From: Lentimicrobiaceae bacterium
GTDB lineage: Bacteria; Bacteroidota; Bacteroidia; Bacteroidales; WCHB1-69
DNA: 7,014 bases
Direction: 5' to 3'
Assembly (NCBI GenBank): GCA_009776395.1
Contig: WRNX01000064.1
Span: 1 to 7,014, forward strand
Shown here: in pieces, positions 1 through 6,948 of the stretch
Numbering within the stretch: the first letter of the stretch is position 1
Layout: each line of letters starts with the position of its first letter
Position numbers and translations under genes: made by a program
The notes under the pieces: model-generated
What the model was told of the DNA's origin: nothing
The model's input: the letters and a program-made list of their open reading frames with translations, nothing else
Databases searched by the model: none

Positions 1-21
1 TATCTTCGCAAACTTTTAATC
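1..21 (+). promoter_or_regulatory. Candidate Bacteroidota -7 element for the oxidoreductase gene
   Basis: TATCTTCG at 1-8 differs by one base from the Bacteroidota sigma-ABfr -7 consensus TAnnTTTG. It would give a short, AT-rich, SD-free leader of about 35-40 bases. The -33 element would lie outside the window, so it cannot be checked. This call competes with reading 1-54 as the tail of an upstream gene. Confidence 0.25.
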
Positions 22-54
22 AACCCCATCAATCATTACTTTAATTTACAATGA
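1..54 (+). CDS. Possible 3' end of an upstream gene, overlapping the next start by 4 bases
   Basis: Frame 1 is open from the window edge for 17 codons (ending HYFNLQ) and stops at TGA 52-54. This gives an ATGA overlap with the ATG of the large oxidoreductase. Such overlaps are common between translationally coupled genes, and a partner subunit gene would be expected here. The evidence is weak: 17 open codons in AT-rich DNA can occur by chance, the peptide has no recognisable motif, and the same bases hold a promoter-like word. A second frame is also open until TAA 42-44. Sequence to the left is needed to decide. Confidence 0.2.
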   Translation, partial: YLRKLLINPINHYFNLQ

Positions 55-3000
55 ACGAAAAAGTTACACTTCAAATCAACGGACAGAAAATTACTGCAAA
101 TGCAGGCGAAACGATTCTTAATGTATGCAAATCTATCGGCATAGAGATTCCTCATTTATGCCACGACCCGAAATTAAAGCCGTTTTCATCCTGCTATTTG
201 TGCGTAGTCTCCATAAAAGGATATAGAGCGCACCAACCCGCGTGTTCCACCATTGTACAGGAAGGTATGGAAATAGAAACCGATACGCCGAAAATTTTTG
301 AAGCGCGAAAAACCGCACTGGAACTGCTAATGAGCAATCATTATGCCGATTGTGTAGCACCCTGCAAACTTACCTGTCCCGCAGGCGTAGATGTACAAGG
401 ATATATATCGTTGATTGAAAAAGGGTTATATAAAGAAGCAATTGCCCTAATTAAAGAAACAAATCCTTTTCCTGCTGTTTGCGGACGAGTATGCGTGCGC
501 CCCTGCGAAGCAAAATGTCGCCGACAATTTACCGAAGATAAAACTCCCGCAGGAATTGACTACCTGAAAAGATATGTTTCTGATTTTGATATGTTTTCAT
601 TTCTTCCTAATTCCGTATCTTCTGAAGAACGCGCTTTTCTGCCCGAAAAAAAACCTTTTAATGGAAAAAAAGTAGCTATCATTGGAGGCGGTCCAGCAGG
701 ATTAACCGCCGCATATTATTTGCAACTGGAAGGATTTCAAGCGGATATTTACGAACGTGCAGAAGCCGCCGGCGGTTGGCTGCGCTACGGCATCCCCGAA
801 TATCGCCTGCCTAACGCAGTGCTGGATAAAGAGATTGAAAATATTACAAAATTAGGCGTAAATATTTTTACAAATAAAAGTATTGGTAAAAATGTACAAA
901 TTGAAGAATTAGATAAAAACTACGATGTGATTTTTCTCGCTATTGGCGCACAAAACGGTGATCTACTTGGTATTAACGAAAAACCTGCCCCAAATTTAGT
1001 ATCCGGAATTGATTTTTTAAAACGAAATGCAGAAACCAACAACGATACCGACTTGAGAGGCAAACGCGTGGTAGTAGTGGGAGGCGGAAATACCGCTATG
1101 GATTGTTGTCGCTCTGCGCGCCGCTGCGGAAGCGAAGATGTGATTGTGCTTTATCGAAGAACTGAAGCCGATATGCCCGCCAACCCCATTGAAATTCATG
1201 AATCGAAAGTGGAGGGCGTGGAGTATATCTTCCTTGCCGCACCTGTGGATGTTTATTACAACGAAAAAGGAGAACTTACCGGTTTAAAGTGTATTCAGAT
1301 GAAAGCGGAGAAATTGCCCGGCTCGCGCCGCTCAAACATCGTGCCCATTGAAGGTAGCGAGTTTGATCTGCCCTGCGATTTGGTACTCCCTGCTACCGGA
1401 CAAAAAATTCAATATGAAGTGTTGGAACATATCAACCAATATTATAAACCGCAAGAATTACAACTCAATAAGTGGAAAACGTTAGATGCCAACGAAACTA
1501 CCATGCAGATGAATATTCCGAAAATATTTGCCGCCGGAGATGCCGTTACCGGTCCCACTAATATTATTCAAGCTATCTCAGGCGGAAAAACAGCAGCTAA
1601 ATATATTGATTTTTACCTGTTTAATAAAACTGAAAAAAAACAAAAACCTTTCATCTCTACCAAAGATAATTTTGAACCGCAAACAGCAGAAAATTACGAA
1701 AACCGATTTACGCCTTGCGATAGATACGAAATGCCGGTACTTCCTGAAAATGAACGCCATAATTTTAAAGAAGTAGAATTAGGATATAAAGATGATAGCA
1801 TTGCCAAACAAGAGGCGAATCGCTGTTTAGAATGCGGATGTTCAGCATTTTACGATTGTGCGTTGCAAAGATATTGTACTGAGTATGGCGTGGATCAAAA
1901 CAGATACAAAGGAAAATTTCAAAAATTTGAAGTCAATTTTCAGCATCCTGAAATTGAATTAGATAACAACAAATGTATTTTGTGTGGAAGATGTGTGCGC
2001 GTTTGTCAAGAGTATTCCGGAAACAAAGCATGGGCGTTTTTCAAAAGAGGTTCGCAAACCTATATCGCGCCCAACTTGGAAGGCAATTTGGCAGACAGTC
2101 GCTGCGACGCCTGCGGATTGTGCATTGATACTTGCCCCACCGGAGCGCTTCGTGAAAACTTTGCACAAAAAATCTTACCGCTTCCCTATCAAAAACTTCC
2201 CGCCATTGATCCCTTTGGCTCGGAAGGTTTTGAAATAGATTTATTAACATATAAAGGAAATATCTACGGTGCAACTTCCCGCAACGGATTTGTAAATCAA
2301 TATGGATTAATCAATAAGGATATTAAATTGGGATACAATATTTTTAACCGAAAAGATAGAATTACCCAGCCGCTACTAAGGGAAAAAGGAAAACTAAAGC
2401 CCATTACAACTGAAGAAGCTATTAGTTTTATCCATAAAAAATTCTCCATTCCCCATTCTAATACCGCTATTTTTGTTTCCCCGCAACTCACCAACGAAGC
2501 CATGTATCTTGTGCAAAAGTTTGCGCGTACTTGTTTGAAAACAAATTCAATAGGATCTTCCTATTTTCAGCAACATGGGGTACAGTTTAATGTAAACAAA
2601 CACGACAATTTACCTTTGGGTGAACTGCACGGCGCCAAACGTATTTACATTGTAGGCAGCGATTTGGCGAAAGAGCATCCGGTGATCAGTCATTTGGTGC
2701 AAAATTCACGGGTAGAAAACCATACGCCTGTTACTTTAATTACAACAGATACCCATTCATCACTCTCTCATCGTGTGGATAATTTATTGTATATTAATGA
2801 TAAACATGCTTTTATTACGGCGGTAAATTATTATATTCTAAAAAACGGTTTGGAAAAAGGTATTTTTATTGGTGGATTAGCACAATTTTTCAATGAATAT
2901 AAAACTCACATTTTATCGTTAAATTACGATAAATTATTACAACTTGCAAATATTTCAAATGATACGATAGTGCAATTGGTGCATGAGATTTTAGAAACGA

Positions 3001-3668
3001 CCGAATGTGCGTTTATTTTTTCAGAGAAAAGCGGCGATATAAAAACTTTCTGCGAATTGAAAAATCTAATGTTACTCACTGAAAAACAAGGCAAAACATT
3101 TAGCGGATTGATGTTGTTGAAACCCGATTGCAATACGCAAGGATTATTCGATATGGGAATACTTAATGATCATGGTCCCGGATTTAGAAAATGGGAAGGT
3201 AATTATTTGGAACTCATTAAAAAAACTTGGAATGCGGAAGAATTACCCACAGATTTTACTTGTCCTGAAACATTATTACAAAATAAAACCTCAAAAAACA
3301 TCTTCTTTTTTGGAGAAAATAGGGTAGGGGAGTATCCTTTTACCAAAGAACTGATTGAGGCAGCCGATTTTGTTTGTGTACAATCTATTTTTGAGAACGA
3401 GACCACCGCAATCGCGGATTTAATTCTTCCGATGAATTTTGCTATTGAACTGGGGGGCAGTTTTACTTCATCGTATAAAGTGGTGCAGCCTTTTGAAGCG
3501 GTACGTCCCTGTTCATTCCAATGGAACGACTATCAATTTTATGCACAATTGATGAAAGTTTTTGATATAGAAACTCCACAAACTCCTAATGATATTTTCT
3601 TGGAAATGATTTCATTGCTACAGCCGGAGTGCTGTTCGGAGCAACGACATCGGTTTGAGGTGGTGTAG
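51..3668 (+). CDS. Multidomain Fe-S flavoprotein: [2Fe-2S] + GltD/NfnB-like + ferredoxin + NuoG-like domain
   Basis: Predicted soluble cytoplasmic electron-transfer subunit of 1205 residues with no signal peptide or membrane segment. Domains in order: a NuoG/HydA-type [2Fe-2S] domain (about 1-80; C37, C48, C51, C65); a GltD-type N-terminal Fe-S domain (about 85-190; C101, C105, C109 and C144, C148, C152, C156); an FAD site (GxGxxG at 212-217, GD at 495-496); an NAD(P)H site (GxGxxA at 344-349, with R369-R370 suggesting NADPH preference); a Cys-rich linker (C592, C595, C597, C603, C609); and two [4Fe-4S] ferredoxin motifs (C642, C645, C648, C652 and C685, C688, C691, C695). Residues about 730-1170 follow the NuoG/formate dehydrogenase large-subunit pattern, for example ADLILP at 1122-1127, but the catalytic Cys/Sec position appears to be Q841. 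By family knowledge it would move electrons between a pyridine nucleotide and Fe-S partners; the exact partner and reaction are unknown. The ATG at 51 is chosen because the ferredoxin fold begins directly after it. No frameshift is seen. Annotation pipelines may call it glutamate synthase small subunit, NuoG or formate dehydrogenase; none alone is accurate. Confidence 0.93.
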   Translation: MNEKVTLQINGQKITANAGETILNVCKSIGIEIPHLCHDPKLKPFSSCYLCVVSIKGYRAHQPACSTIVQEGMEIETDTPKIFEARKTALELLMSNHYADCVAPCKLTCPAGVDVQGYISLIEKGLYKEAIALIKETNPFPAVCGRVCVRPCEAKCRRQFTEDKTPAGIDYLKRYVSDFDMFSFLPNSVSSEERAFLPEKKPFNGKKVAIIGGGPAGLTAAYYLQLEGFQADIYERAEAAGGWLRYGIPEYRLPNAVLDKEIENITKLGVNIFTNKSIGKNVQIEELDKNYDVIFLAIGAQNGDLLGINEKPAPNLVSGIDFLKRNAETNNDTDLRGKRVVVVGGGNTAMDCCRSARRCGSEDVIVLYRRTEADMPANPIEIHESKVEGVEYIFLAAPVDVYYNEKGELTGLKCIQMKAEKLPGSRRSNIVPIEGSEFDLPCDLVLPATGQKIQYEVLEHINQYYKPQELQLNKWKTLDANETTMQMNIPKIFAAGDAVTGPTNIIQAISGGKTAAKYIDFYLFNKTEKKQKPFISTKDNFEPQTAENYENRFTPCDRYEMPVLPENERHNFKEVELGYKDDSIAKQEANRCLECGCSAFYDCALQRYCTEYGVDQNRYKGKFQKFEVNFQHPEIELDNNKCILCGRCVRVCQEYSGNKAWAFFKRGSQTYIAPNLEGNLADSRCDACGLCIDTCPTGALRENFAQKILPLPYQKLPAIDPFGSEGFEIDLLTYKGNIYGATSRNGFVNQYGLINKDIKLGYNIFNRKDRITQPLLREKGKLKPITTEEAISFIHKKFSIPHSNTAIFVSPQLTNEAMYLVQKFARTCLKTNSIGSSYFQQHGVQFNVNKHDNLPLGELHGAKRIYIVGSDLAKEHPVISHLVQNSRVENHTPVTLITTDTHSSLSHRVDNLLYINDKHAFITAVNYYILKNGLEKGIFIGGLAQFFNEYKTHILSLNYDKLLQLANISNDTIVQLVHEILETTECAFIFSEKSGDIKTFCELKNLMLLTEKQGKTFSGLMLLKPDCNTQGLFDMGILNDHGPGFRKWEGNYLELIKKTWNAEELPTDFTCPETLLQNKTSKNIFFFGENRVGEYPFTKELIEAADFVCVQSIFENETTAIADLILPMNFAIELGGSFTSSYKVVQPFEAVRPCSFQWNDYQFYAQLMKVFDIETPQTPNDIFLEMISLLQPECCSEQRHRFEVV

Positions 3669-3689
3669 AAAATTTTCCTATGATTTGAT

Positions 3690-3710
3690 ACAGTAGCATG
3701 AGAATACTGT
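3690..3710 (+). other. Small perfect hairpin after the oxidoreductase stop
   Basis: ACAGTA (3690-3695) and TACTGT (3705-3710) are exact reverse complements around a 9-base loop, starting 21 bases after the TAG at 3666-3668. No T-run follows directly, so it is not a terminator by itself. It could protect the 3' end of the mRNA or form part of the larger structure downstream. A 6-bp stem may also be chance. Confidence 0.3.
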
Positions 3711-3774
3711 TTGTTTAAATTTGACCTACTATATGAGTAGTGCATTTAAAGTTTAAACAATCTATTTTTTTTTT
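3711..3774 (+). terminator. Likely rho-independent terminator of the oxidoreductase transcript
   Basis: TTGTTTAAA (3711-3719) is an exact reverse complement of TTTAAACAA (3752-3760). A G-U pair and two A-U pairs extend the stem to 12 pairs (3711-3722 with 3749-3760). A second stem, CTACT (3726-3730) with AGTAG (3736-3740), sits inside it around a 5-base loop. TCTA and then ten T (3765-3774) follow the outer stem. The stem is AT-rich, so it is weaker than a classic terminator, but stem plus T-run between two differently themed genes fits termination. The outer arms could be chance in AT-rich DNA. Confidence 0.5.
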
Positions 3775-3807
3775 AAAAAAATATGCACTTTCGCGGCAAA
3801 TTTTAAT
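3765..3807 (+). promoter_or_regulatory. Candidate promoter for the rseC-flippase pair
   Basis: A T10-A7 tract (3765-3781) leads into TATGCACTTTCGCGGC (3782-3797) and then AAATTTTAATATC, just 5' of the ATG at 3815. The tract could act as an UP-like or bent-DNA element. CTTTCGC resembles the TTTGC end of the Bacteroidota -7 box, but the conserved TA is not correctly spaced and no clear -33 TTTG is present. Position after a likely terminator supports a new transcript starting here. The leader would be under 25 bases. Confidence 0.3.
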
Positions 3808-3814
3808 ATCATTT

Positions 3815-4240
3815 ATGAACGAACCCCTTATATGCCACCAAGGCATAGTAAAAAAGATTACAGACAGTACGTTATTTGTAGAAATTGAAAGAAGTTCGGC
3901 GTGCGCAGCGTGCCACGCCAAAAATATATGTATATCTTCCGAAAAAAAAGATGAAATAATTCCCGTTTCTGTTTCCAATCCAAACGAATTTACAATAGGG
4001 GAACTCGTACAAGTAAATATGAAAAAATCACTGAGTACAAAAGCCGTAATGATTGCCTATCTCTTTCCTTTTATAGCGTTGGTGGCAGGATTATTCATTA
4101 CTTATTATTTCACAAAAAACGAACTGCTGAGCATTGGCGTTGCTTTTGCGGCTACTGCGCTCTATTTTTTATTCATTAAAAAAATTGATAAAAAACTTAC
4201 AAAACAATTCTCTTTCTTTGTAAGCAAAATTGAAATATAA
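3815..4240 (+). CDS. rseC: RseC/MucC family membrane protein (SoxR-reducing system type)
   Basis: A 141-residue protein matching RseC/MucC layout and size. It has a cytoplasmic N-terminal part with the cysteine cluster C30-x2-C33-x5-C39, a small beta-rich stretch (about 46-70, including GELVQV), two membrane helices (about 77-99 and 103-121), and a basic tail beginning KKIDKK. In Proteobacteria the family is tied to control of sigma-E and, with Rsx/Rnf, to reduction of SoxR; in Bacteroidota it often sits beside rnf genes. Here the cysteines suggest redox sensing or Fe-S/metal binding, which is inference. The ATG at 3815 is preferred over the in-frame ATG at 3740. The longer form would add 25 residues ahead of the family start and begin inside the terminator hairpin. 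The neighbours are unusual: a redox enzyme upstream and, one base past the stop, a flippase. Co-transcription with the flippase is likely. Confidence 0.88.
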   Translation: MNEPLICHQGIVKKITDSTLFVEIERSSACAACHAKNICISSEKKDEIIPVSVSNPNEFTIGELVQVNMKKSLSTKAVMIAYLFPFIALVAGLFITYYFTKNELLSIGVAFAATALYFLFIKKIDKKLTKQFSFFVSKIEI

Positions 4241-4241
4241 T

Positions 4242-5756
4242 ATGGGAGTAATTATAAGACAGAGTATTAAAGGAACTATAGTAAACTATGCCGGAGCGCT
4301 TATCGGGATGTTTACATTATTTGTTATTATACCTAAATATCTTACTACAGAAGAGTTTGGTTTAATGCGAACATTAGTAGATGCCGGAGTATTATTCGTT
4401 TCCTTAGCACAAATTGGAACAAACTCATCCATATTACGATTTTTCCCATATTTCAAAAATTCTGCAAACAAAGATAATGGTTTCTTCTTTTTTACTTTGC
4501 TTATTCCCCTAATTGGTTTTATTCTTTATTTTACTCTTTTCCTGATTTTTAAAAATTTTATCACCGATTCTTACAAAGAAAAATCGGAACTGTTTGTAAA
4601 CTATGTTTATTTTATTATCCCATTGGGATTTTTTATGCTCTATCAAACGGTATTTGAAACCAATTCGGTGATATTATTACGAATTGTGATACCCGGTTTT
4701 GTGCGCGAAGTTGGAGTTAGAATAATGGTATTAATAGCGTATCTTTTGTTTTCGTTTCATTTTATTTCATTAACAGGTTTGGTCGTTGCCTTTTGCTGCA
4801 CTTATGGCATTGCCGCATGCATCAACTTGGGGTATCTTTTCTATCTGGGACATATCTCTTTAAAACCTAATTTTAAATATGTTACAAAATCATTACGCAA
4901 AGATTTTTTATATTACACTTTTTTTCTAATGGGATCTGCCATTACCACTGCTTTTGTGCCAAGTTTGGGTATCTTTTTTATTGGTGCACAATTAGGATTA
5001 GCGTTTGCCGGAATATATAGTTTTGCCAAACACATAGTCGCTATTATTGAGATTCCTTACCGTTCTCTGGGCGCCATTTCAAATCCTCATATTTCTCAAT
5101 CGTTAAAAGAAAACAATATCATAGAAGCCAACCGCTTTGTAAAAAAAGTATCGCTACATCAATTTCTTATTGGCGCTACTCTGTTTTTTGTTATTTGGAC
5201 AAATATTGACCTGATTTTTCAAATTATCCCTAATGGAGATAGTTATGCTGCGGGAAAATGGGTAGTCTTTTTCTTGGGATTATCTACTTTGTTCACAACC
5301 TCTTTCACTATTGGAGGAACCACTTTAAGTTATTCAAAATATTATTATTATTCTCTATTTTTAACCTTAATCCTCACCGGTGCTATTATTGTGATGAATG
5401 TGATATGTGTTCCCATTTGGGGCATCAATGGTGCCGCATTATCCACCCTGTTTTCTTACGGCATCTATTATGTACTTCTTTTATTGTTAATTTATTGGAA
5501 GTTAAAAATTATTCTGTTTTCCCGTGAACAACTCAAAGTTTTAATCCTTATTTTAGTTTTATTTGTCTTGGATTATTTTTGGAGACAATTCATTACCCCA
5601 TTTGTAATAATACACACTCATAATACTTTGATGATTAATTTTACAGAAGCGCTTGCCCGCACACTTGTCTTAGGTGGAATTGGTTTTTTTAGCGTTTATT
5701 TTTGGAAAGTATCGGAAGAGGTAAACGGATTGATAAAAAAAATTTATAGAAAATAG
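4242..5756 (+). CDS. Wzx-type oligosaccharide flippase (MOP superfamily)
   Basis: A 504-residue, strongly hydrophobic protein of usual length for polysaccharide flippases, with about 14 predicted membrane helices (for example near 12-32, 44-62, 80-102, 224-247, 306-328, 340-360, 370-390, 395-418, 433-450 and 470-488). The N-terminus (RQSIKGTIVNYAG, then PKYLTTEEFGL) is the characteristic opening of Bacteroidota polysaccharide-biosynthesis flippases, and a conserved-looking IPYRSLGAISNP lies near 271-282. It would move a lipid-linked glycan precursor across the inner membrane for O-antigen, capsule or exopolysaccharide assembly; the substrate cannot be read from sequence. The ATG at 4242 is chosen over 4230 because the family N-terminus starts at MGVI and because 4230 lies inside the rseC end. 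There is no Shine-Dalgarno sequence, and the one-base gap to rseC suggests translational coupling. The GT4 gene facing it fits a glycan role. Confidence 0.92.
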   Translation: MGVIIRQSIKGTIVNYAGALIGMFTLFVIIPKYLTTEEFGLMRTLVDAGVLFVSLAQIGTNSSILRFFPYFKNSANKDNGFFFFTLLIPLIGFILYFTLFLIFKNFITDSYKEKSELFVNYVYFIIPLGFFMLYQTVFETNSVILLRIVIPGFVREVGVRIMVLIAYLLFSFHFISLTGLVVAFCCTYGIAACINLGYLFYLGHISLKPNFKYVTKSLRKDFLYYTFFLMGSAITTAFVPSLGIFFIGAQLGLAFAGIYSFAKHIVAIIEIPYRSLGAISNPHISQSLKENNIIEANRFVKKVSLHQFLIGATLFFVIWTNIDLIFQIIPNGDSYAAGKWVVFFLGLSTLFTTSFTIGGTTLSYSKYYYYSLFLTLILTGAIIVMNVICVPIWGINGAALSTLFSYGIYYVLLLLLIYWKLKIILFSREQLKVLILILVLFVLDYFWRQFITPFVIIHTHNTLMINFTEALARTLVLGGIGFFSVYFWKVSEEVNGLIKKIYRK

Positions 5757-5784
5757 CAAAAAATGATTACTGCCAAAAAAAAGT
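5757..5784. other. 28-bp convergent gap between the flippase and glycosyltransferase genes
   Basis: The two genes end toward each other here. The minus strand has eight T (A at 5775-5782) directly after the glycosyltransferase stop, which could help end that transcript. I see no convincing hairpin before it, and no T-run on the plus strand to end the flippase transcript. Read-through and antisense overlap at the two 3' ends are therefore possible. Confidence 0.4.
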
Positions 5785-6912
5785 TTAGTTCCTGTAAAAT
5801 TTATCAAACTGTTTGCTGATTGCTTCGCGAGAGAAGTTTTTCTCTGCATATTCTCTTATTTCAGCAGGATTATATTCTTGATGATGATCTAACATATAAT
5901 CTAATTTTTCGGCAAGTTCATGATAATCTTTGGTTGTTACAAAAATCCCACGAGATTCATCAACAATTTCTGAAATACCTCCGACATTAGTAGTAACAAC
6001 CGGTTTACCGCAAGCAAAAGCCTCAATAATTACGCATGGTAGATTTTCATAATTAGAAAAAAGCAATAAAAAATCACTCTGTTCCAATTCGTGCGCCACT
6101 TCTTCTTCATTTTTACTTCCCAAAAATATTACTTTTTCATTAAGATGGTTTTCAGAGACAAATGCTTCAGCAGTTATATTCCTGTTTTCGTGGATTACTT
6201 TTAAAATAAAATCCTCTCTTTTTTGTGACAAAATTTGAATAGCCTTGAGAATTCCCGTAAAATTTTTCGCCTCTTCAATTAATGTGGAGATATGAATGAT
6301 CGTTTTTTTCTCATTTTGAGAATACCCTAACTTGAACTTGTCAATATCAACCACATTGGGAATAATCATAGAATTTTGATGATTAAATTGTTGTGTAATT
6401 AATTGCTGTAAATTTTCTGAAACTGTGCTAAAAGCAGTAACAGATTCGTAGATTTTAGATAATTTACGATGCAATGCGGGTGTCAATTTTTCTTTGTTTT
6501 GCGGTTGATAGATTGTCCAATGCTCAGTGAGTACCAACGGAATATTCCATTTTTTACTTAAAGATTTGGCAAAATTTCCCATGGGCAAAGCAACGTGTAA
6601 ATGAATAAAATCGGGTTTTCCATATTTTTTGACAATTGCTTTTACCGCTTTATGATAAAGATAGACTTTTTCAATTTTGGTAAAAATTTTCAGAGGTAGT
6701 TGCGAATATTTTTTACAATACCCGTTTACGATGGTATGGTTTTCGCTTTCAATAAATTCTATTTTTTTTTCAGGTTGTGTTTTTGGAATAATCCGCAAAG
6801 TGATGCAACGGTGCCGCAGGGCAATTGCAGAAACGTGTTTTTCAATAAAATTGCCGCAATACGGGTTAAGGTCATCAGGAAACCAGGAGGGAATATGAAG
6901 TATATAGGTCAT
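5785..6912 (-). CDS. GT4 family glycosyltransferase (GT-B fold)
   Basis: A 375-residue cytoplasmic or membrane-associated transferase of normal length for retaining GT4 enzymes. The N-terminal acceptor domain opens with HIPSWFPDD (6-14) and includes NPYCGNFIEKH (16-26), HLHVALP (104-110) and TEHW (129-132). IPNVVD at 184-189 marks the linker between the two Rossmann domains. The C-terminal nucleotide-sugar domain shows KN at 216-217, the EX7E pair E289/E297, then CGKPVV (301-306) and VGGISEIV (310-317), all typical of the family. It would transfer a sugar from a nucleotide donor to a glycan or lipid acceptor; donor and acceptor are not readable. It is convergent with the flippase. A possible membrane-protein end lies 36 bases upstream on the same strand, so it may be a downstream gene of an operon entering from the right. 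The ATG at 6912 gives the normal family N-terminus; there is no Shine-Dalgarno sequence. Confidence 0.94.
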   Translation of the reverse strand: MTYILHIPSWFPDDLNPYCGNFIEKHVSAIALRHRCITLRIIPKTQPEKKIEFIESENHTIVNGYCKKYSQLPLKIFTKIEKVYLYHKAVKAIVKKYGKPDFIHLHVALPMGNFAKSLSKKWNIPLVLTEHWTIYQPQNKEKLTPALHRKLSKIYESVTAFSTVSENLQQLITQQFNHQNSMIIPNVVDIDKFKLGYSQNEKKTIIHISTLIEEAKNFTGILKAIQILSQKREDFILKVIHENRNITAEAFVSENHLNEKVIFLGSKNEEEVAHELEQSDFLLLFSNYENLPCVIIEAFACGKPVVTTNVGGISEIVDESRGIFVTTKDYHELAEKLDYMLDHHQEYNPAEIREYAEKNFSREAISKQFDKFYRN

Positions 6913-6948
6913 GAAAATAATAATAGTAAAAAATATAATCGAAAAAAT

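Noticed and set aside
1812..2140. Possible selenocysteine or frameshift in the Fe-S region of the large protein
   Set aside because: The frame is continuous with no in-frame TGA, and all ferredoxin cysteines are present.
2041..2274. Minus-strand open frame opposite the ferredoxin domain, and other antisense frames within the large gene
   Set aside because: They are shadows of a strongly supported coding sequence, with no recognisable motif or leader of their own.
51..3668. Naming the large gene gltD, nuoG or fdhA
   Set aside because: Each name covers only one part of the fusion, and the formate dehydrogenase active-site residue seems to be missing.
3740..3814. In-frame upstream ATG extending RseC by 25 residues
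   Set aside because: It begins inside the terminator-like hairpin, encodes Lys/Phe-rich sequence from the T/A tract, and precedes the normal family start MNEPLICHQG at 3815.
4230..4241. ATG 12 bases earlier for the flippase
   Set aside because: It would overlap the last codons of rseC and add only four residues (MKYN) before the MGVIIRQS opening typical of the family.
5258..5527. 89-codon plus-strand open frame inside the flippase gene
   Set aside because: It is an out-of-frame shadow of the membrane-helix region; its Phe/Leu/His-rich product has no recognisable domain.
5783..5815. Minus-strand AGTTT/AAACT inverted repeat before the T-run, as a glycosyltransferase terminator
   Set aside because: A 5-pair AT-rich stem with a loop of about 20 bases, partly inside the coding end, is too weak to call.
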